Below are positions 44,298-55,836 of a DNA stretch of 64,000 nt, piece by piece. This stretch comes from Onishia taeanensis. GTDB taxonomy: Bacteria > Pseudomonadota > Gammaproteobacteria > Pseudomonadales > Halomonadaceae. The notes beneath the pieces are model-generated. The model searched no databases. It worked only from the letters and a program-made list of their open reading frames with translations, and had not been told where the DNA came from. Made by a program: the position numbers and the translations under genes. Numbering within the stretch: the first letter of the stretch is position 1; each line of letters begins with the position of its first letter. The stretch covers positions 57,533-121,532 of the forward strand of contig NZ_QLSX01000012.1 in NCBI RefSeq assembly GCF_003268885.1. Reading direction: 5' to 3'.

Positions 44298-46007
44298 ATG
44301 AAGTCAAAGCAAAAAGGCGCGGCGCTGATCGTCGTTCTCTCCATGTTGACGGCCTCCCTGATGCTGGGGCTGACCAGTATGCAGTCTTCCATGATCGATG
44401 AGCGGCTGGCGGGAAATTACAAGGCAGCTGCGCAGGCGCAGATGGCTGCGGAAGAGGCTCTTTCTCAAGGCTGGAAGCAACTCAAAGATGGCGAAATAGT
44501 ACCTGAATGGTTGCCTGTTTCTGATTTTTCTATTGCTGACATAGAGGATATGGACTGGGATGCTATGAATAGCGGGAGTGATGGTGGTTGCATAGCCCCT
44601 ATGTCTTGCTTTTATCAGTACATTGAAGCTGAAGAAGGAGGTAAATATATTGTAGCTATGGGGAGTGTTCTAGATGGAGGTATGGCTAAAAGCGCTCCAG
44701 TTATTGCAAGGGTCGTAAATGAAGGAGGCGGTGATGATGGGAAAGGTGTTGTGGGCTGTGAAGCGATAAGTCTAGGTGGTGGGCCTCAGATTGATAGTTA
44801 TAACTCTAGCTTCGGTGCCTATGGGGAGAGCGTTAATGTTGATGGTCAGTCGTTTGTTAATAGCCAGCGACAAGAAGCGGTGGTAAAGACTATTGCAGAA
44901 GGTTCTAGTATTTCGTTGAGTGGAAACTCTCCAATATATGGGAGGGTAGAGGTTCCTGGGGACCTTTCCTTGAACAGTGGCACCCCTGTTTATGGAAGCG
45001 TGGTGGTAGATGGTAGCGTAGATATGAATGGCAGTATCTATGGTAGTTTAGTCGCTGGAGGTGGAATCGCATTTGGTTCGGCCTCAACGATGGAAGGTGA
45101 TGTGACTGCTGGTGGAAATGTTGTAATTGGTTCAACGGGAAATCCGCCTTCTTCGATCAATGCGGCTGGAAGTGTCTCATACCCTGATTGGTGGAAATGG
45201 GATGATGCAAAGATGGCTCTAGCTGATCAATATCTTGAATCTCAGAGTCTCTCGGTTCCTAAGGTTTATAATGATTCTAGCGCCTGCGACACTATCGGAG
45301 TGACGAGCCAAGGTGGGGGACCCGGGAAATTGTTCGATGATGCTTGGGGGAGCTCCGGAATTTTGAGCACTTCATCGTGGTTCGATCAACAAGGCTGTGT
45401 GTATTGTTATTCTACAAAAGGGGGGCGTTTCTCTTTTTCTGGTGGATCTGGCAATAAGGATGCTTCTACCACGCAGCTAGGCACCCAGGGAGAAAAAACT
45501 TATATCCGTATTGATCAAGATGTGACCACTGGTGGAAGGTTAAGCCAGTTGTTGGTCAAAGGTGATGTAACCATGGTGGTTGATGGAGATTTTGATCTCG
45601 GTAATAATACCCAGCTGGTCGTTGATGAGGGCGCGACGCTGACCATATTGGTTACGGGAAAGGCTAAGCTGGGAGGTGGGTCAAGCCTTTTAAGTTCTAG
45701 TGCGTTTGTTCGCGATGTGGATGGAGAAGGGAAGCGGGCTGCTGTAGCATTATATAGTTCTTATGGTGAGTACGGAGGTAATCCTAATAGTGCTGGTGTT
45801 ACAGTTAGTGGCGCCAATAGTTCTTTTGTGGATATTGTTGCTCCGAATACAGATGTTGTTGTTACTGGGAGTGGTTCAATATTTGGAGCTGTGAGAGCAG
45901 GCCAGATCGATATGAGGGGGTCGGGGGATATACATTTTGACGAGGCTCTTAAGGAAGTCTCGGTGGCGCAGGGTAAAGTGACGCCAAGGCTGGATAGCTG
46001 GCAGTAA
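44298..46007 (+). CDS. pilX: PilX N-terminal domain protein with large repetitive beta-rich C-terminal region
   Basis: A 569-residue protein. Residues 1-150 match PilX (KGAALIVVLSMLTASLMLGLTSMQSSMIDERLAGN, AQMAAEEAL). The rest is atypical: residues 200-290 hold short repeats of the form (I/V)xG(S/D)(V/L) (PIYGRVEVPGDLSLNSG, PVYGSVVVDGSVDMNGS, IYGSLVAGG), resembling bactofilin/beta-solenoid rungs. A second such block lies at 430-550 (VTMVVDGDFDLGNNTQLVV). PilX proteins are usually under 200 residues. The gene is markedly AT-richer than its flanks. ATG 44298 fits the PilX start although AAGGGGA is rather far upstream. Confidence 0.75.
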   Translation: MKSKQKGAALIVVLSMLTASLMLGLTSMQSSMIDERLAGNYKAAAQAQMAAEEALSQGWKQLKDGEIVPEWLPVSDFSIADIEDMDWDAMNSGSDGGCIAPMSCFYQYIEAEEGGKYIVAMGSVLDGGMAKSAPVIARVVNEGGGDDGKGVVGCEAISLGGGPQIDSYNSSFGAYGESVNVDGQSFVNSQRQEAVVKTIAEGSSISLSGNSPIYGRVEVPGDLSLNSGTPVYGSVVVDGSVDMNGSIYGSLVAGGGIAFGSASTMEGDVTAGGNVVIGSTGNPPSSINAAGSVSYPDWWKWDDAKMALADQYLESQSLSVPKVYNDSSACDTIGVTSQGGGPGKLFDDAWGSSGILSTSSWFDQQGCVYCYSTKGGRFSFSGGSGNKDASTTQLGTQGEKTYIRIDQDVTTGGRLSQLLVKGDVTMVVDGDFDLGNNTQLVVDEGATLTILVTGKAKLGGGSSLLSSSAFVRDVDGEGKRAAVALYSSYGEYGGNPNSAGVTVSGANSSFVDIVAPNTDVVVTGSGSIFGAVRAGQIDMRGSGDIHFDEALKEVSVAQGKVTPRLDSWQ

Positions 46008-46024
46008 TAGCTTTTTTTGATCTT

Positions 46025-46570
46025 TTATTCTATTTTCGAGCATCGACTTTCTTGGGTGTTGGTGCGAACTCTGCCAAAGTTACTAACAATAATGCTGGTG
46101 GTTTTTTCTTGCCACCCACATAAGGTGAAGGTGCCGTTATGCCCGCTAGCTTTTCCCAAGGAGTCATAACGCACAGGGCGATCACTTCGGCTGAAACTGA
46201 CATCCACATCGCCTGAAGATTCCATGACTCGTAGTACGGTATCGCCGCTCAAGTCTCCGCTAGTGGCTCTGCCTTCAATGATTACCCAATCATTGCTCCA
46301 GTTAGCGAAAGTACAAGTATCATAAAGTGGCCCCGGGCTAGGACAAACGGAGATCGTTGTCCGCCTAGTGATTGCGGTATTACGGGCGATTGCCAGTGTG
46401 GTCTTGATTCGCATCACCTCGGCGGCCACTTCATTCCGCGCGCTGAAAGCCTGATAGCTCGGCACAGCGACGGTGGCCATGATCACTACTACTGTAAGCG
46501 TCACCAGCAGTTCGATCAGAGTGAAGCCAGCCCTGCGATGATACCGTTGAGCATCCTCTCTCGTGCGCAT
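46025..46570 (-). CDS. fimT: GspH/FimT-family pseudopilin FimT
   Basis: A 181-residue prepilin with leader MRTREDAQRYHRRAG and FTLIELLVTLTVVVIMATVAVP. The body includes VPSYQAFSARNEVAAEVMRIKTTLAIARNTAITRR, as in FimT, a protein linked to DNA uptake in related bacteria. Cys residues SVCPSP/DTCTF and LCGW/SRCSKIE could make two disulfides. AAGGAG lies six bases before ATG 46570. It is convergent to the pilin operon and divergent from thiO, the same fimT-thiO adjacency as in Pseudomonas. Confidence 0.87.
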   Translation of the reverse strand: MRTREDAQRYHRRAGFTLIELLVTLTVVVIMATVAVPSYQAFSARNEVAAEVMRIKTTLAIARNTAITRRTTISVCPSPGPLYDTCTFANWSNDWVIIEGRATSGDLSGDTVLRVMESSGDVDVSFSRSDRPVRYDSLGKASGHNGTFTLCGWQEKTTSIIVSNFGRVRTNTQESRCSKIE

Positions 46571-46716
46571 GCTTCTCTCCTTCCCTGGAGTGTTCGATGT
46601 GCCGGGGCATCCTGTCCTCGGGCTGTTCTCTTTCGTTCGTTCCCCGTTCGTCCTTTACCCCCTCGGGTATTCCATTACTCTAGCCAAAACTGTCGTAAGC
46701 CAGAGCGTATTCTATT

Positions 46717-47826
46717 GTGAGCGATTTCCTGATTATTGGTGGTGGCGTCATCGGCATGATGACGGCATTGCAGCTGGCCGACGCGGGCCAGTCGGTGACG
46801 TTGATCGAGCGCGGCGAGTGCGGGCGCGAGGCGTCCTGGGCGGGCGGTGGCATCGTCTCGCCACTTTACCCGTGGCGCTATGGCACACCGGTGTCGCGGC
46901 TGTCGCGCTGGTCCGAAGGGTTCTACCCGGAGCTCAGCCTGCGGCTCCTGGAGGAAACCGGCATCGACCCGGAATATCGCCAGAAGGGGCTCTTGTACCT
47001 GCGCGTCGAAGACGAGGTGCGTGCCCTCGAATGGGCGCGTGAGGTTGGCAAGCCGCTGGAGCGGGTGGGGCCGGAGGTGATCTATGCCAAGGAGCCTGCC
47101 GCCGCCCCCGGCTGTGAGCAGGCGCTATGGATGCCCACGCTTGGCAGCATTCGTAACCCGCGCCTGGGTCAGGCGCTGCGCGCGCGACTGGCGGCAATGT
47201 CTGCGGTGACGCTGCGTGAGCACGAAGCGGTGGTCGGTCTTGAACGTGATGCAGGTGGTGCGGTGATCGGTGCCCAGACGCGAGCGGGCAGGGTCACTGC
47301 GGATCGTGTGATCGTCTGCGGCGGGGCCTGGGCGGCGCAGCTGTTGGAGAGCGTCGAGGTCTTGCTGCCGGTGCACCCGGTGAAGGGGCAGATGATCCTC
47401 TTCAAGGCGCCGCCAGGGCTCGTGCAGCGGGTGGTGCTGATGGACGGGCGCTATGTGATTCCCCGTGGCGATGGTCGCGTGCTGGCGGGCTCGACGCTCG
47501 AAGAAGCGGGCTTCAACAAGGCGCTCAGTGGCGAGGCACGAGAGTCGCTTTGGCAGAGTGCCACTCAAATCGTGCCGGCGCTTGCTGACTGCGAGGTGGA
47601 GCATCACTGGGCCGGGCTGCGCCCCGGCTCGCCAGAGGGCATTCCATTCATCGGTGCGGTGCCTGGCGTGAAGAACCTCTGGGTCAATGCCGGTCACTAC
47701 CGCAACGGCCTGGTGCTGGCACCCGCCTCGACGCGCCTGCTGGTCGATGAGTTGCTGGGCCGCGAACCAATCATCGATCCGGGCCCCTATCGATTGGAAG
47801 GCCGCCTTGGCGGCAAAAATAGCTAG
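46717..47826 (+). CDS. thiO: FAD-dependent glycine oxidase ThiO
   Basis: A 369-residue DAO-family flavoenzyme that oxidises glycine to iminoglycine for thiazole synthesis. The dinucleotide motif GGGVIGMMTALQLADAG begins at residue 8. WAGGGIVSPLYPWRY (41-55) and the C-terminal HHWAGLRPGSPEGIPFIG and HYRNGLVLAP are ThiO features. It starts at GTG 46717. It is monocistronic here; other thiamine genes are not in the window. Confidence 0.9.
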   Translation: MSDFLIIGGGVIGMMTALQLADAGQSVTLIERGECGREASWAGGGIVSPLYPWRYGTPVSRLSRWSEGFYPELSLRLLEETGIDPEYRQKGLLYLRVEDEVRALEWAREVGKPLERVGPEVIYAKEPAAAPGCEQALWMPTLGSIRNPRLGQALRARLAAMSAVTLREHEAVVGLERDAGGAVIGAQTRAGRVTADRVIVCGGAWAAQLLESVEVLLPVHPVKGQMILFKAPPGLVQRVVLMDGRYVIPRGDGRVLAGSTLEEAGFNKALSGEARESLWQSATQIVPALADCEVEHHWAGLRPGSPEGIPFIGAVPGVKNLWVNAGHYRNGLVLAPASTRLLVDELLGREPIIDPGPYRLEGRLGGKNS

Positions 47827-47892
47827 CGGCGCCGGCGTCAGTTACGGGCGGCAGCTACGCTCCACACGGCCTGGCGCCGGGGCAAGCCCCCT

Positions 47893-48156
47893 TCAGTCGG
47901 AAGGGCGCTGTTCGGCAAGATACTTGTCGCGATGGGGCGTGCCGCAGAACCATTCGCCTTGCTCGCGCAGGGCTTCATCCTCGGGTAGATGCACCTGGCA
48001 ATAGACGCAGCGCACCATATGGCCGCCCTCCTGGCGAGCCTCATTGCGCTCCCATTCGTCGCGTTCCAGCTTCCAGTCGCGGTACATGCGGTAGAGCTTG
48101 AGGCCGGCCCAGAACACCACAGCGAAAATGATCAGGCGAATGATCAACAGGTTCAT
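47893..48156 (-). CDS. PP0621-family small membrane/zinc-ribbon protein
   Basis: An 87-residue protein: one N-terminal helix (LLIIRLIIFAVVFWAGLKLY), a charged linker, then VRCVYCQVHLPEDEA...WFCGTPHRDKYL, where CxxC plus Cys/His suggests a zinc ribbon. It matches the PP0621-type family of Pseudomonas, whose role is unknown. Divergent from nadE. Confidence 0.75.
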   Translation of the reverse strand: MNLLIIRLIIFAVVFWAGLKLYRMYRDWKLERDEWERNEARQEGGHMVRCVYCQVHLPEDEALREQGEWFCGTPHRDKYLAEQRPSD

Positions 48157-48266
48157 CCTTTTGTGACTCCCTGGTCGGGCCGCGTGAGAAGGTCTTGTGT
48201 TTTGCTACTCGGGCGGCCATGCGGGACAATACGGTTATCCGAGAGTTTCGAGAGATTTCCCCGACC

Positions 48267-49898
48267 ATGCAAGACCTGACGCTGGTGATGGCCCAATTCG
48301 ACCCCCTGGTCGGCGATATTCCCGGCAACGCCGAGCGTGCCATCGAAGCGGTGCGCGAGGCACGCATCGAGCACGGCGCGGATATCGTGGTATTCCCCGA
48401 ACTGTTCCTGACTGGCTACCCGCCGGAGGATCTGCTGCTACGCCCTTCCATGGAGACGCGCCTGCGCGAGGCCCGCGCGCGCATGGCGGCCAAGGTCGCC
48501 CGAGATGTGCTGGTGATTATCGGTTACCCCGGTCGCCGTGAAGGGCACACCTACAACCTGGCGGGCCTTTTGTATAACGGCGAGTGGCTCGACGAGTACG
48601 CCAAGCAGGCGCTGCCCAACTATCAGGTGTTCGACGAACAGCGCTATTTCAGCGCTGGCACCGAGCCGCTGGTGATCGAGCACAAGGGCGCCAGGCTCGG
48701 CATCCTGATCTGCGAGGATGTCTGGAAGACCGAACCGGTTCGTCTGGCCTGCGAGGCGGGCGCGGAGATTCTGATTACGCTTAATTCGTCTCCCTACCAT
48801 CAGGATAAGCCCGCCGAGCGTCTCGAGCTCCTGCGCGAACGCGCCGCCGAGGCCCAACGCCCGCTGGTGTATGTGAACCAGGTGGGGGGCCAGGACGAGC
48901 TGGTGTTTGACGGCGGCTCGGCCTGTGTCGATGCCAATGGCCAGCTGCAGGTGCAGGCGCCCCACTGGCAGGTGGGGCTGATGCCGGTGCAGTTCCTGCG
49001 CGAGCAAAAAGCTTGGGTGCCTCAGGCCGGCGAGTGCGAGCCGCTGCCCGAGCCCGAGGAAAGCCTCTATTGCGCGCTGGTCACCGGGGTGCGTGATTAC
49101 GTCAACAAGAGCGGCTTCAAGGGGGTGGTGATTGGTCTGTCAGGGGGTATCGACTCGGCGCTGACGCTTGCCATTGCGGTGGATGCGCTGGGGCCTGAAC
49201 GGGTGCATGCGGTGATGATGCCGTATCACTACACCGCGGATATCTCCAGAGCGGATGCGGCAGAACAGGCCAAGCTGCTGGGCGTCGGCTATGAGGTGAT
49301 GCCCATCGCGCCAATGGTTGAGAGCTTCATGGACACCCTGGCCGAGAGCTTCGCCGGCACCGAGCGCGACACCACCGAGGAGAACCTGCAATCACGCTGT
49401 CGTGGCGTGTTGCTGATGGCGATCTCCAACAAGAAAGGCCTGATGGTGTTGACCACCGGTAACAAGAGCGAGATGGCGGTGGGTTACGCCACGCTCTACG
49501 GTGACATGGTCGGCGGCTACAACGCCCTGAAGGATGTCTACAAGACCTGGGTCTACCGTCTGGCGCGCTGGCGCAACGACCAGGAGCCGGCGATTCCCGA
49601 ACGGGTCATCGAGCGTCCGCCGTCGGCAGAGCTGGCGCCGGATCAGCAGGACAGCGATTCACTGCCTGGCTACGATACGTTGGATGCCATCCTGGTTCGC
49701 TACATCGAGGGTGACATGAGCGCCGAGGCGATCATCGAAGCCGGCTTCGCTCGCGAGGATGTCTATCAGGTGGTCAAGCTGGTCGATCGCTGTGAGTACA
49801 AGCGCCGTCAGGCGCCGGTAGGCGTGCGCGTCACACCAAGGGGCTTCGGTCGTGACCGTCGCTACCCGATCGTCAACGGCTGGCAGCCCGGCGAATAG
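48267..49898 (+). CDS. nadE: Glutamine-dependent NAD+ synthase
   Basis: A 543-residue two-domain enzyme. The N-terminal nitrilase-type glutaminase has the triad Glu45 (FPELFL), Lys113 (YAKQALPNY) and Cys149 (LICEDVW). The C-terminal ammonia-dependent synthetase has the P-loop GLSGGIDSALT and TTGNKSEMAVGYATLYGD. It converts deamido-NAD to NAD. ATG 48267 was chosen by family start; the upstream part of the frame is unconserved. Confidence 0.95.
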   Translation: MQDLTLVMAQFDPLVGDIPGNAERAIEAVREARIEHGADIVVFPELFLTGYPPEDLLLRPSMETRLREARARMAAKVARDVLVIIGYPGRREGHTYNLAGLLYNGEWLDEYAKQALPNYQVFDEQRYFSAGTEPLVIEHKGARLGILICEDVWKTEPVRLACEAGAEILITLNSSPYHQDKPAERLELLRERAAEAQRPLVYVNQVGGQDELVFDGGSACVDANGQLQVQAPHWQVGLMPVQFLREQKAWVPQAGECEPLPEPEESLYCALVTGVRDYVNKSGFKGVVIGLSGGIDSALTLAIAVDALGPERVHAVMMPYHYTADISRADAAEQAKLLGVGYEVMPIAPMVESFMDTLAESFAGTERDTTEENLQSRCRGVLLMAISNKKGLMVLTTGNKSEMAVGYATLYGDMVGGYNALKDVYKTWVYRLARWRNDQEPAIPERVIERPPSAELAPDQQDSDSLPGYDTLDAILVRYIEGDMSAEAIIEAGFAREDVYQVVKLVDRCEYKRRQAPVGVRVTPRGFGRDRRYPIVNGWQPGE

Positions 49899-50004
49899 AG
49901 CGTCGTCCGGGTCAGGGGTGGCCTCCACTGAATGAGGCAGCGAGTCAGTCGTTGAATAGCGCAGCGGGTCTCACCTGACGCTGCGCTGATGAAACACAAA
50001 GAAC

Positions 50005-50035
50005 AACGCCCCGTCGGCTTGGCCGGCGGGGCGTT
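50005..50035. terminator. Terminator between nadE and bamD (convergent)
   Basis: AACGCCCCG-T-CGGC-TTG-GCCG-G-CGGGGCGTT hairpin followed by TTTT. Serves both convergent genes. Confidence 0.85.
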
Positions 50036-50072
50036 TTCGTGTCGTTCTCGTGCGCTCTCTGGCGAGGCGAGA

Positions 50073-50882
50073 TCAGCCGTCCAGGCGCAGGGTCGCGTCG
50101 ACGTATTTGGCGTCGAAGGTGCGGCCGTCGAGGCGCTCGTGATCCGGGGCATTCTCGATCAGCGTCGCGAGCACTTCGCGGGCACGATCGGTCATGCCAA
50201 GGCCCAGGTAGCCTTCGACCATGACCGCAAGAGCGTCGTGATTGGCCGGCGCCTCCGGGTAGTGGGAGATCACCCAGCGCCCACGCTTGACCGCTGCCAG
50301 ATAGGCGCCCTTGCGCAGATAGAAGTCGGCCACCTGCAGCTCATGGCGGGCCAGCACATTGCGCAGATAGACCAGGCGCTGCTGGGCGTCCGGGGCGTAC
50401 TCGCTGTCCGGGAAGCGCTCGATGAGCTCGCGAAAGTCGTTGTAGGACTCGCGGGTCGCGCCTAGGTCGCGCTTGGAGATGTCGATCAGCTTGAGCCCTT
50501 CGAGGCTGAAGCGGCCCGCCTGATAGGCGGCCAGACCGCGCATGTAGTAGGCGTAGTCGACTTGGGGATGGTCCGGCTGCAGGCGGATGAAACGGCTGGC
50601 AGCCGCCCGCGCCGATTCCCAGTTGTCGGTCTGGTAGTAGGCGTAGATCAGCTCCAGCTGCGCCTGATCGGCGTGGTCGCCGAAGGGATAGCGGGCGTCG
50701 AGGGCTTCGAGCCGGCTCACGGCGTTGGTATAGTTCTGCGCCTCCAGCGCCGTCATCGCCTGCTGGTAGAGCTCGGCTTCCGCGAGCTCATCGGGAACGG
50801 TGTCGTTGCCGGCGCAGCCGGCGAGCAGGGCGGCTGTCAGGGCATAGGCGCCCAGCCGTGTGCCACGGGGGAAAACGCGCAT
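50073..50882 (-). CDS. bamD: Outer-membrane assembly lipoprotein BamD
   Basis: A 269-residue lipoprotein of the BAM complex that inserts beta-barrel proteins. The signal peptide ends LLAGC with Cys23 lipidated. Five TPR-like helical repeats follow (LYQQAMTALEAQNYTNAVSRLEALDARYPFG at about 40-70). Two adjacent ATGs (50885, 50882) follow AGGA; 50882 has the better spacing. It is divergent from rluD, a conserved arrangement in gammaproteobacteria. Confidence 0.93.
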   Translation of the reverse strand: MRVFPRGTRLGAYALTAALLAGCAGNDTVPDELAEAELYQQAMTALEAQNYTNAVSRLEALDARYPFGDHADQAQLELIYAYYQTDNWESARAAASRFIRLQPDHPQVDYAYYMRGLAAYQAGRFSLEGLKLIDISKRDLGATRESYNDFRELIERFPDSEYAPDAQQRLVYLRNVLARHELQVADFYLRKGAYLAAVKRGRWVISHYPEAPANHDALAVMVEGYLGLGMTDRAREVLATLIENAPDHERLDGRTFDAKYVDATLRLDG

Positions 50883-50940
50883 CATGGTCCTCGTCTCAAA
50901 CAACCCGAATGGCCGTGGTAGAATTACTCAGCGGCTCATC

Positions 50941-50968
50941 ATAAAGCACTCACGATAAACCACTCAGG
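50941..50968. repeat. 14-bp near-perfect tandem duplication between bamD and rluD
   Basis: ATAAAGCACTCACG and ATAAACCACTCAGG lie head to tail in the bamD-rluD promoter region. Confidence 0.75.
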
Positions 50969-51031
50969 GCAGGCCGCAAAGCGCCGAGCCTTGGTGCCTC
51001 GTCAGTGCCACCTCAAAGGCACACAGCCCCC

Positions 51032-51991
51032 ATGTCAGAAACCGTACATCGCGACGCCCGCATTCCCGAGGCCATGGCCGGTCAGCGCTTCGATCAGGTG
51101 GCGGCCGAGATCTTCGCCGACTTCTCTCGAGAACGCCTCAAGGCCTGGATAAAATCCGGCGACCTGACCCTCGACGGCGCCCGTGCCAAGCCCAAGGACA
51201 AGATCTACGGCGGAGAGCAGCTCGTGCTGACCGCCGTGGTCGAGGACGAACTGCGCTTCGAGCCCCAGGCCATCGACCTGGACATCGTCCATGAAGACGA
51301 CGCCGTGCTGGTGATCAACAAGCCCGCCGGCCTGGTGGTGCATCCGGCCGCCGGTAACCCCGACGGTACCCTGCTCAACGCCGTGCTGCATCATTGCCCG
51401 GCGCTTGCTAGCGTGCCTCGTGCCGGTATCGTACACCGCCTCGACAAGGACACCACCGGTTTGATGGTGGTGGCCAAGACCCTTGCCGCCCAGACTCATC
51501 TAGTCGAGCAACTACAGGCGCGCAGCGTCTCTCGGGAGTACGATGCCGTGGTCACCGGGGTCGTGACCTCCGGCGGGCGCATCGAGGCGCCGATCGGGCG
51601 CCACCCCAAGGACCGCAAGCGTCAGGCGGTCACTGCTTCTGGCAAGCCGGCCGTTACCCATTACCGGGTCACCGAGCGTTTTCGCAACCACACCCATGTG
51701 CGCTGCAAGCTCGAGACCGGCCGGACCCATCAGATTCGTGTACACATGGCCCACCAGCGCTTTCCGCTGATTGGCGATAGCCTCTATGGCGGGCGTCTCA
51801 AGCTGCCGCCGGGGGCCGACGATGATCTCAAGGATCTGCTGCGCGGCTTCCCGCGTCAGGCCCTGCATGCCCGTAAGTTGGCATTCGTGCACCCGGAAAG
51901 CGGTCAGCGCCTCGAGTTTCGCGTCGCGCTGCCCGACGATATGCTGATGCTGCTCGACTACCTGCGCGACGATCACGAAACCATGCGATGA
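51032..51991 (+). CDS. rluD: 23S rRNA pseudouridine synthase RluD
   Basis: A 319-residue enzyme that makes pseudouridines in helix 69 of 23S rRNA. An N-terminal S4-like domain (RFDQVAAEIFADFSRERLKAWIKSGDLTLDG) is followed by the catalytic domain with Asp138 in HRLDKDTTGLMVVAK. GRTHQIRVHM (about 238) is also diagnostic. ATG 51032 was chosen; the earlier in-frame start is not conserved. Probably co-transcribed with pgeF 28 bp downstream. Confidence 0.94.
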   Translation: MSETVHRDARIPEAMAGQRFDQVAAEIFADFSRERLKAWIKSGDLTLDGARAKPKDKIYGGEQLVLTAVVEDELRFEPQAIDLDIVHEDDAVLVINKPAGLVVHPAAGNPDGTLLNAVLHHCPALASVPRAGIVHRLDKDTTGLMVVAKTLAAQTHLVEQLQARSVSREYDAVVTGVVTSGGRIEAPIGRHPKDRKRQAVTASGKPAVTHYRVTERFRNHTHVRCKLETGRTHQIRVHMAHQRFPLIGDSLYGGRLKLPPGADDDLKDLLRGFPRQALHARKLAFVHPESGQRLEFRVALPDDMLMLLDYLRDDHETMR

Positions 51992-52019
51992 GGCCATTGC
52001 TTTGCTGAGGAATCCGGTG

Positions 52020-52784
52020 ATGACGGACCCCGCTGCGACGCTGCACCCGCACCCCACTCTGGTGCTACCCGACTGGCCGGCTCCGAGCACGGTGCGGGCC
52101 CTGGTCACCACCCGTGAGAGCGGCCCCAGCGGCGGGCCGTTCGCGGCCTTCAATACCGCCGAGCATGTCGGTGACGACCCGGCGATGGTGGCGCGCTGTC
52201 GCGAGCTGCTGCAGGCCGAGATCGGCAGCGACCGTCCACTGCTGTGGCTCGATCAGGTACATGGCGCCAACGTGCAGCAGGTCTATGCTGCGGGGGCGCC
52301 CCAAGCCGATGCCGCGGTGGCCTTCGATGCTAGCCATGCCTGCGTGGTGCAGACCGCGGACTGCCTGCCGGTGTTCTTCTGCGACCAGCGCGGTACCCGA
52401 GTGGGCATTGCCCATGCCGGCTGGCGCGGCCTTGCCGGGGGCGTGCTCGAGGCCACGGTGGCAGCGCTTGGGACCGAGCCCGGCGAGCTGATGGCCTGGC
52501 TTGGCCCGGCGATTTCCAACGCGCAGTTCGAGGTGGGCCCCGAAGTGCACGATGCCTTCGTGGCGGTGCAGCCCGAGGCCAAGAGCGCCTTCGAGCCGAG
52601 CCCCTATCGTCTCGGCCACTACATGGCCGACATCTACCGGCTGGCGCGGCTGCGCCTCGAACGGCTCGGCGTCGCCCACATCAGCGGCGGCCACTTCTGT
52701 ACCGCCTGCGAACCGCGCTTCTACTCCCATCGCCGTGACGACGGCGTCACCGGCCGCATGGCCAGCGCGATCTGGCTGCGCTAA
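52020..52784 (+). CDS. pgeF: Peptidoglycan editing factor PgeF (YfiH, laccase-domain)
   Basis: A 254-residue YfiH-family protein. Metal/active-site residues His81 (DQVHGANV), Cys115 (TADCLPVFF) and His132 (IAHAGWRG) are present, as is SCRR-like FYSHRRDDGVTGRM at the end. The family is linked to removal of wrongly incorporated L-Ser from peptidoglycan precursors and shows purine nucleoside phosphorylase activity. GAGGAA precedes ATG 52020. rluD-pgeF-clpB is a conserved order. Confidence 0.9.
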   Translation: MTDPAATLHPHPTLVLPDWPAPSTVRALVTTRESGPSGGPFAAFNTAEHVGDDPAMVARCRELLQAEIGSDRPLLWLDQVHGANVQQVYAAGAPQADAAVAFDASHACVVQTADCLPVFFCDQRGTRVGIAHAGWRGLAGGVLEATVAALGTEPGELMAWLGPAISNAQFEVGPEVHDAFVAVQPEAKSAFEPSPYRLGHYMADIYRLARLRLERLGVAHISGGHFCTACEPRFYSHRRDDGVTGRMASAIWLR

Positions 52785-52795
52785 GTGTCTCTCGC

Positions 52796-52948
52796 GGCCC
52801 CGGGCATGGAAAAGCGAAGCGTCTTTTTCAGGGCCGGAAAATGCATCCATGCGATTCCGGCATTTCCGCCATCCATGGCGGTCAGATGAAAAAGCCGAGC
52901 GTCCAGGGAGGGATTCACCGCGTCTTCGCGCTTCATGTCCCGGGGGCG
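52796..52948. repeat. About 150-bp long imperfect inverted repeat (hairpin) between pgeF and clpB
   Basis: Outer arms 52796-52822 and 52921-52948 pair with few mismatches (GGCCCCGGGCATG against CATGTCCCGGGGGC). Middle arms 52814-52830 and 52887-52901 (CTTTTTCA/TGAAAAAG) and inner arms 52832-52844 and 52857-52870 (GGAAAATGC/GCATTTCC) continue inward. The whole 314-bp gap before clpB therefore holds this element plus the heat-shock promoter and no gene. Confidence 0.65.
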
Positions 52949-53000
52949 TCCTGCCAATCATGATCTGCATCAAGCCGGGCGCCTTTCCTGAGGCTGGCGC

Positions 53001-53029
53001 CTTGAAAGCGGGCCACCATACCTCCATTG
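53001..53029 (+). promoter_or_regulatory. Sigma-32 (heat-shock) promoter of clpB
   Basis: CTTGAAA (53001-53007), 14-base spacer, CTCCATTG (53022-53029), against the consensus CTTGAAA-N13-15-CCCCATNT. It lies about 65 bp before clpB. Confidence 0.72.
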
Positions 53030-53098
53030 ATACTGTCAAGACACGACACAGGCAGGCGGTGCGTCCGATCGCGCCGCTGCTTTCATGGAGGACATGCG

Positions 53099-55702
<2,604 letters not shown>

Positions 55703-55758
55703 CCAAAGAGGCTTTATCACCTCTAGGCCGACCGCAGGCGCGTCGGCCGGCCACACGC

Positions 55759-55788
55759 AAAGGCCCGCCTCTCAGGAGGCGGGCCTTT
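55759..55788. terminator. Terminator between clpB and the sugar symporter (convergent)
   Basis: AAAGGCCCGCCTC-TCAG-GAGGCGGGCCTTT perfect hairpin; the T tract is short, the A/T ends are built into the stem. Confidence 0.8.
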
Positions 55789-55836
55789 GTGCTTTATAGG
55801 GCTCCTAGGTCAGCGCTCGACTGTCAGGGCTCGCGA

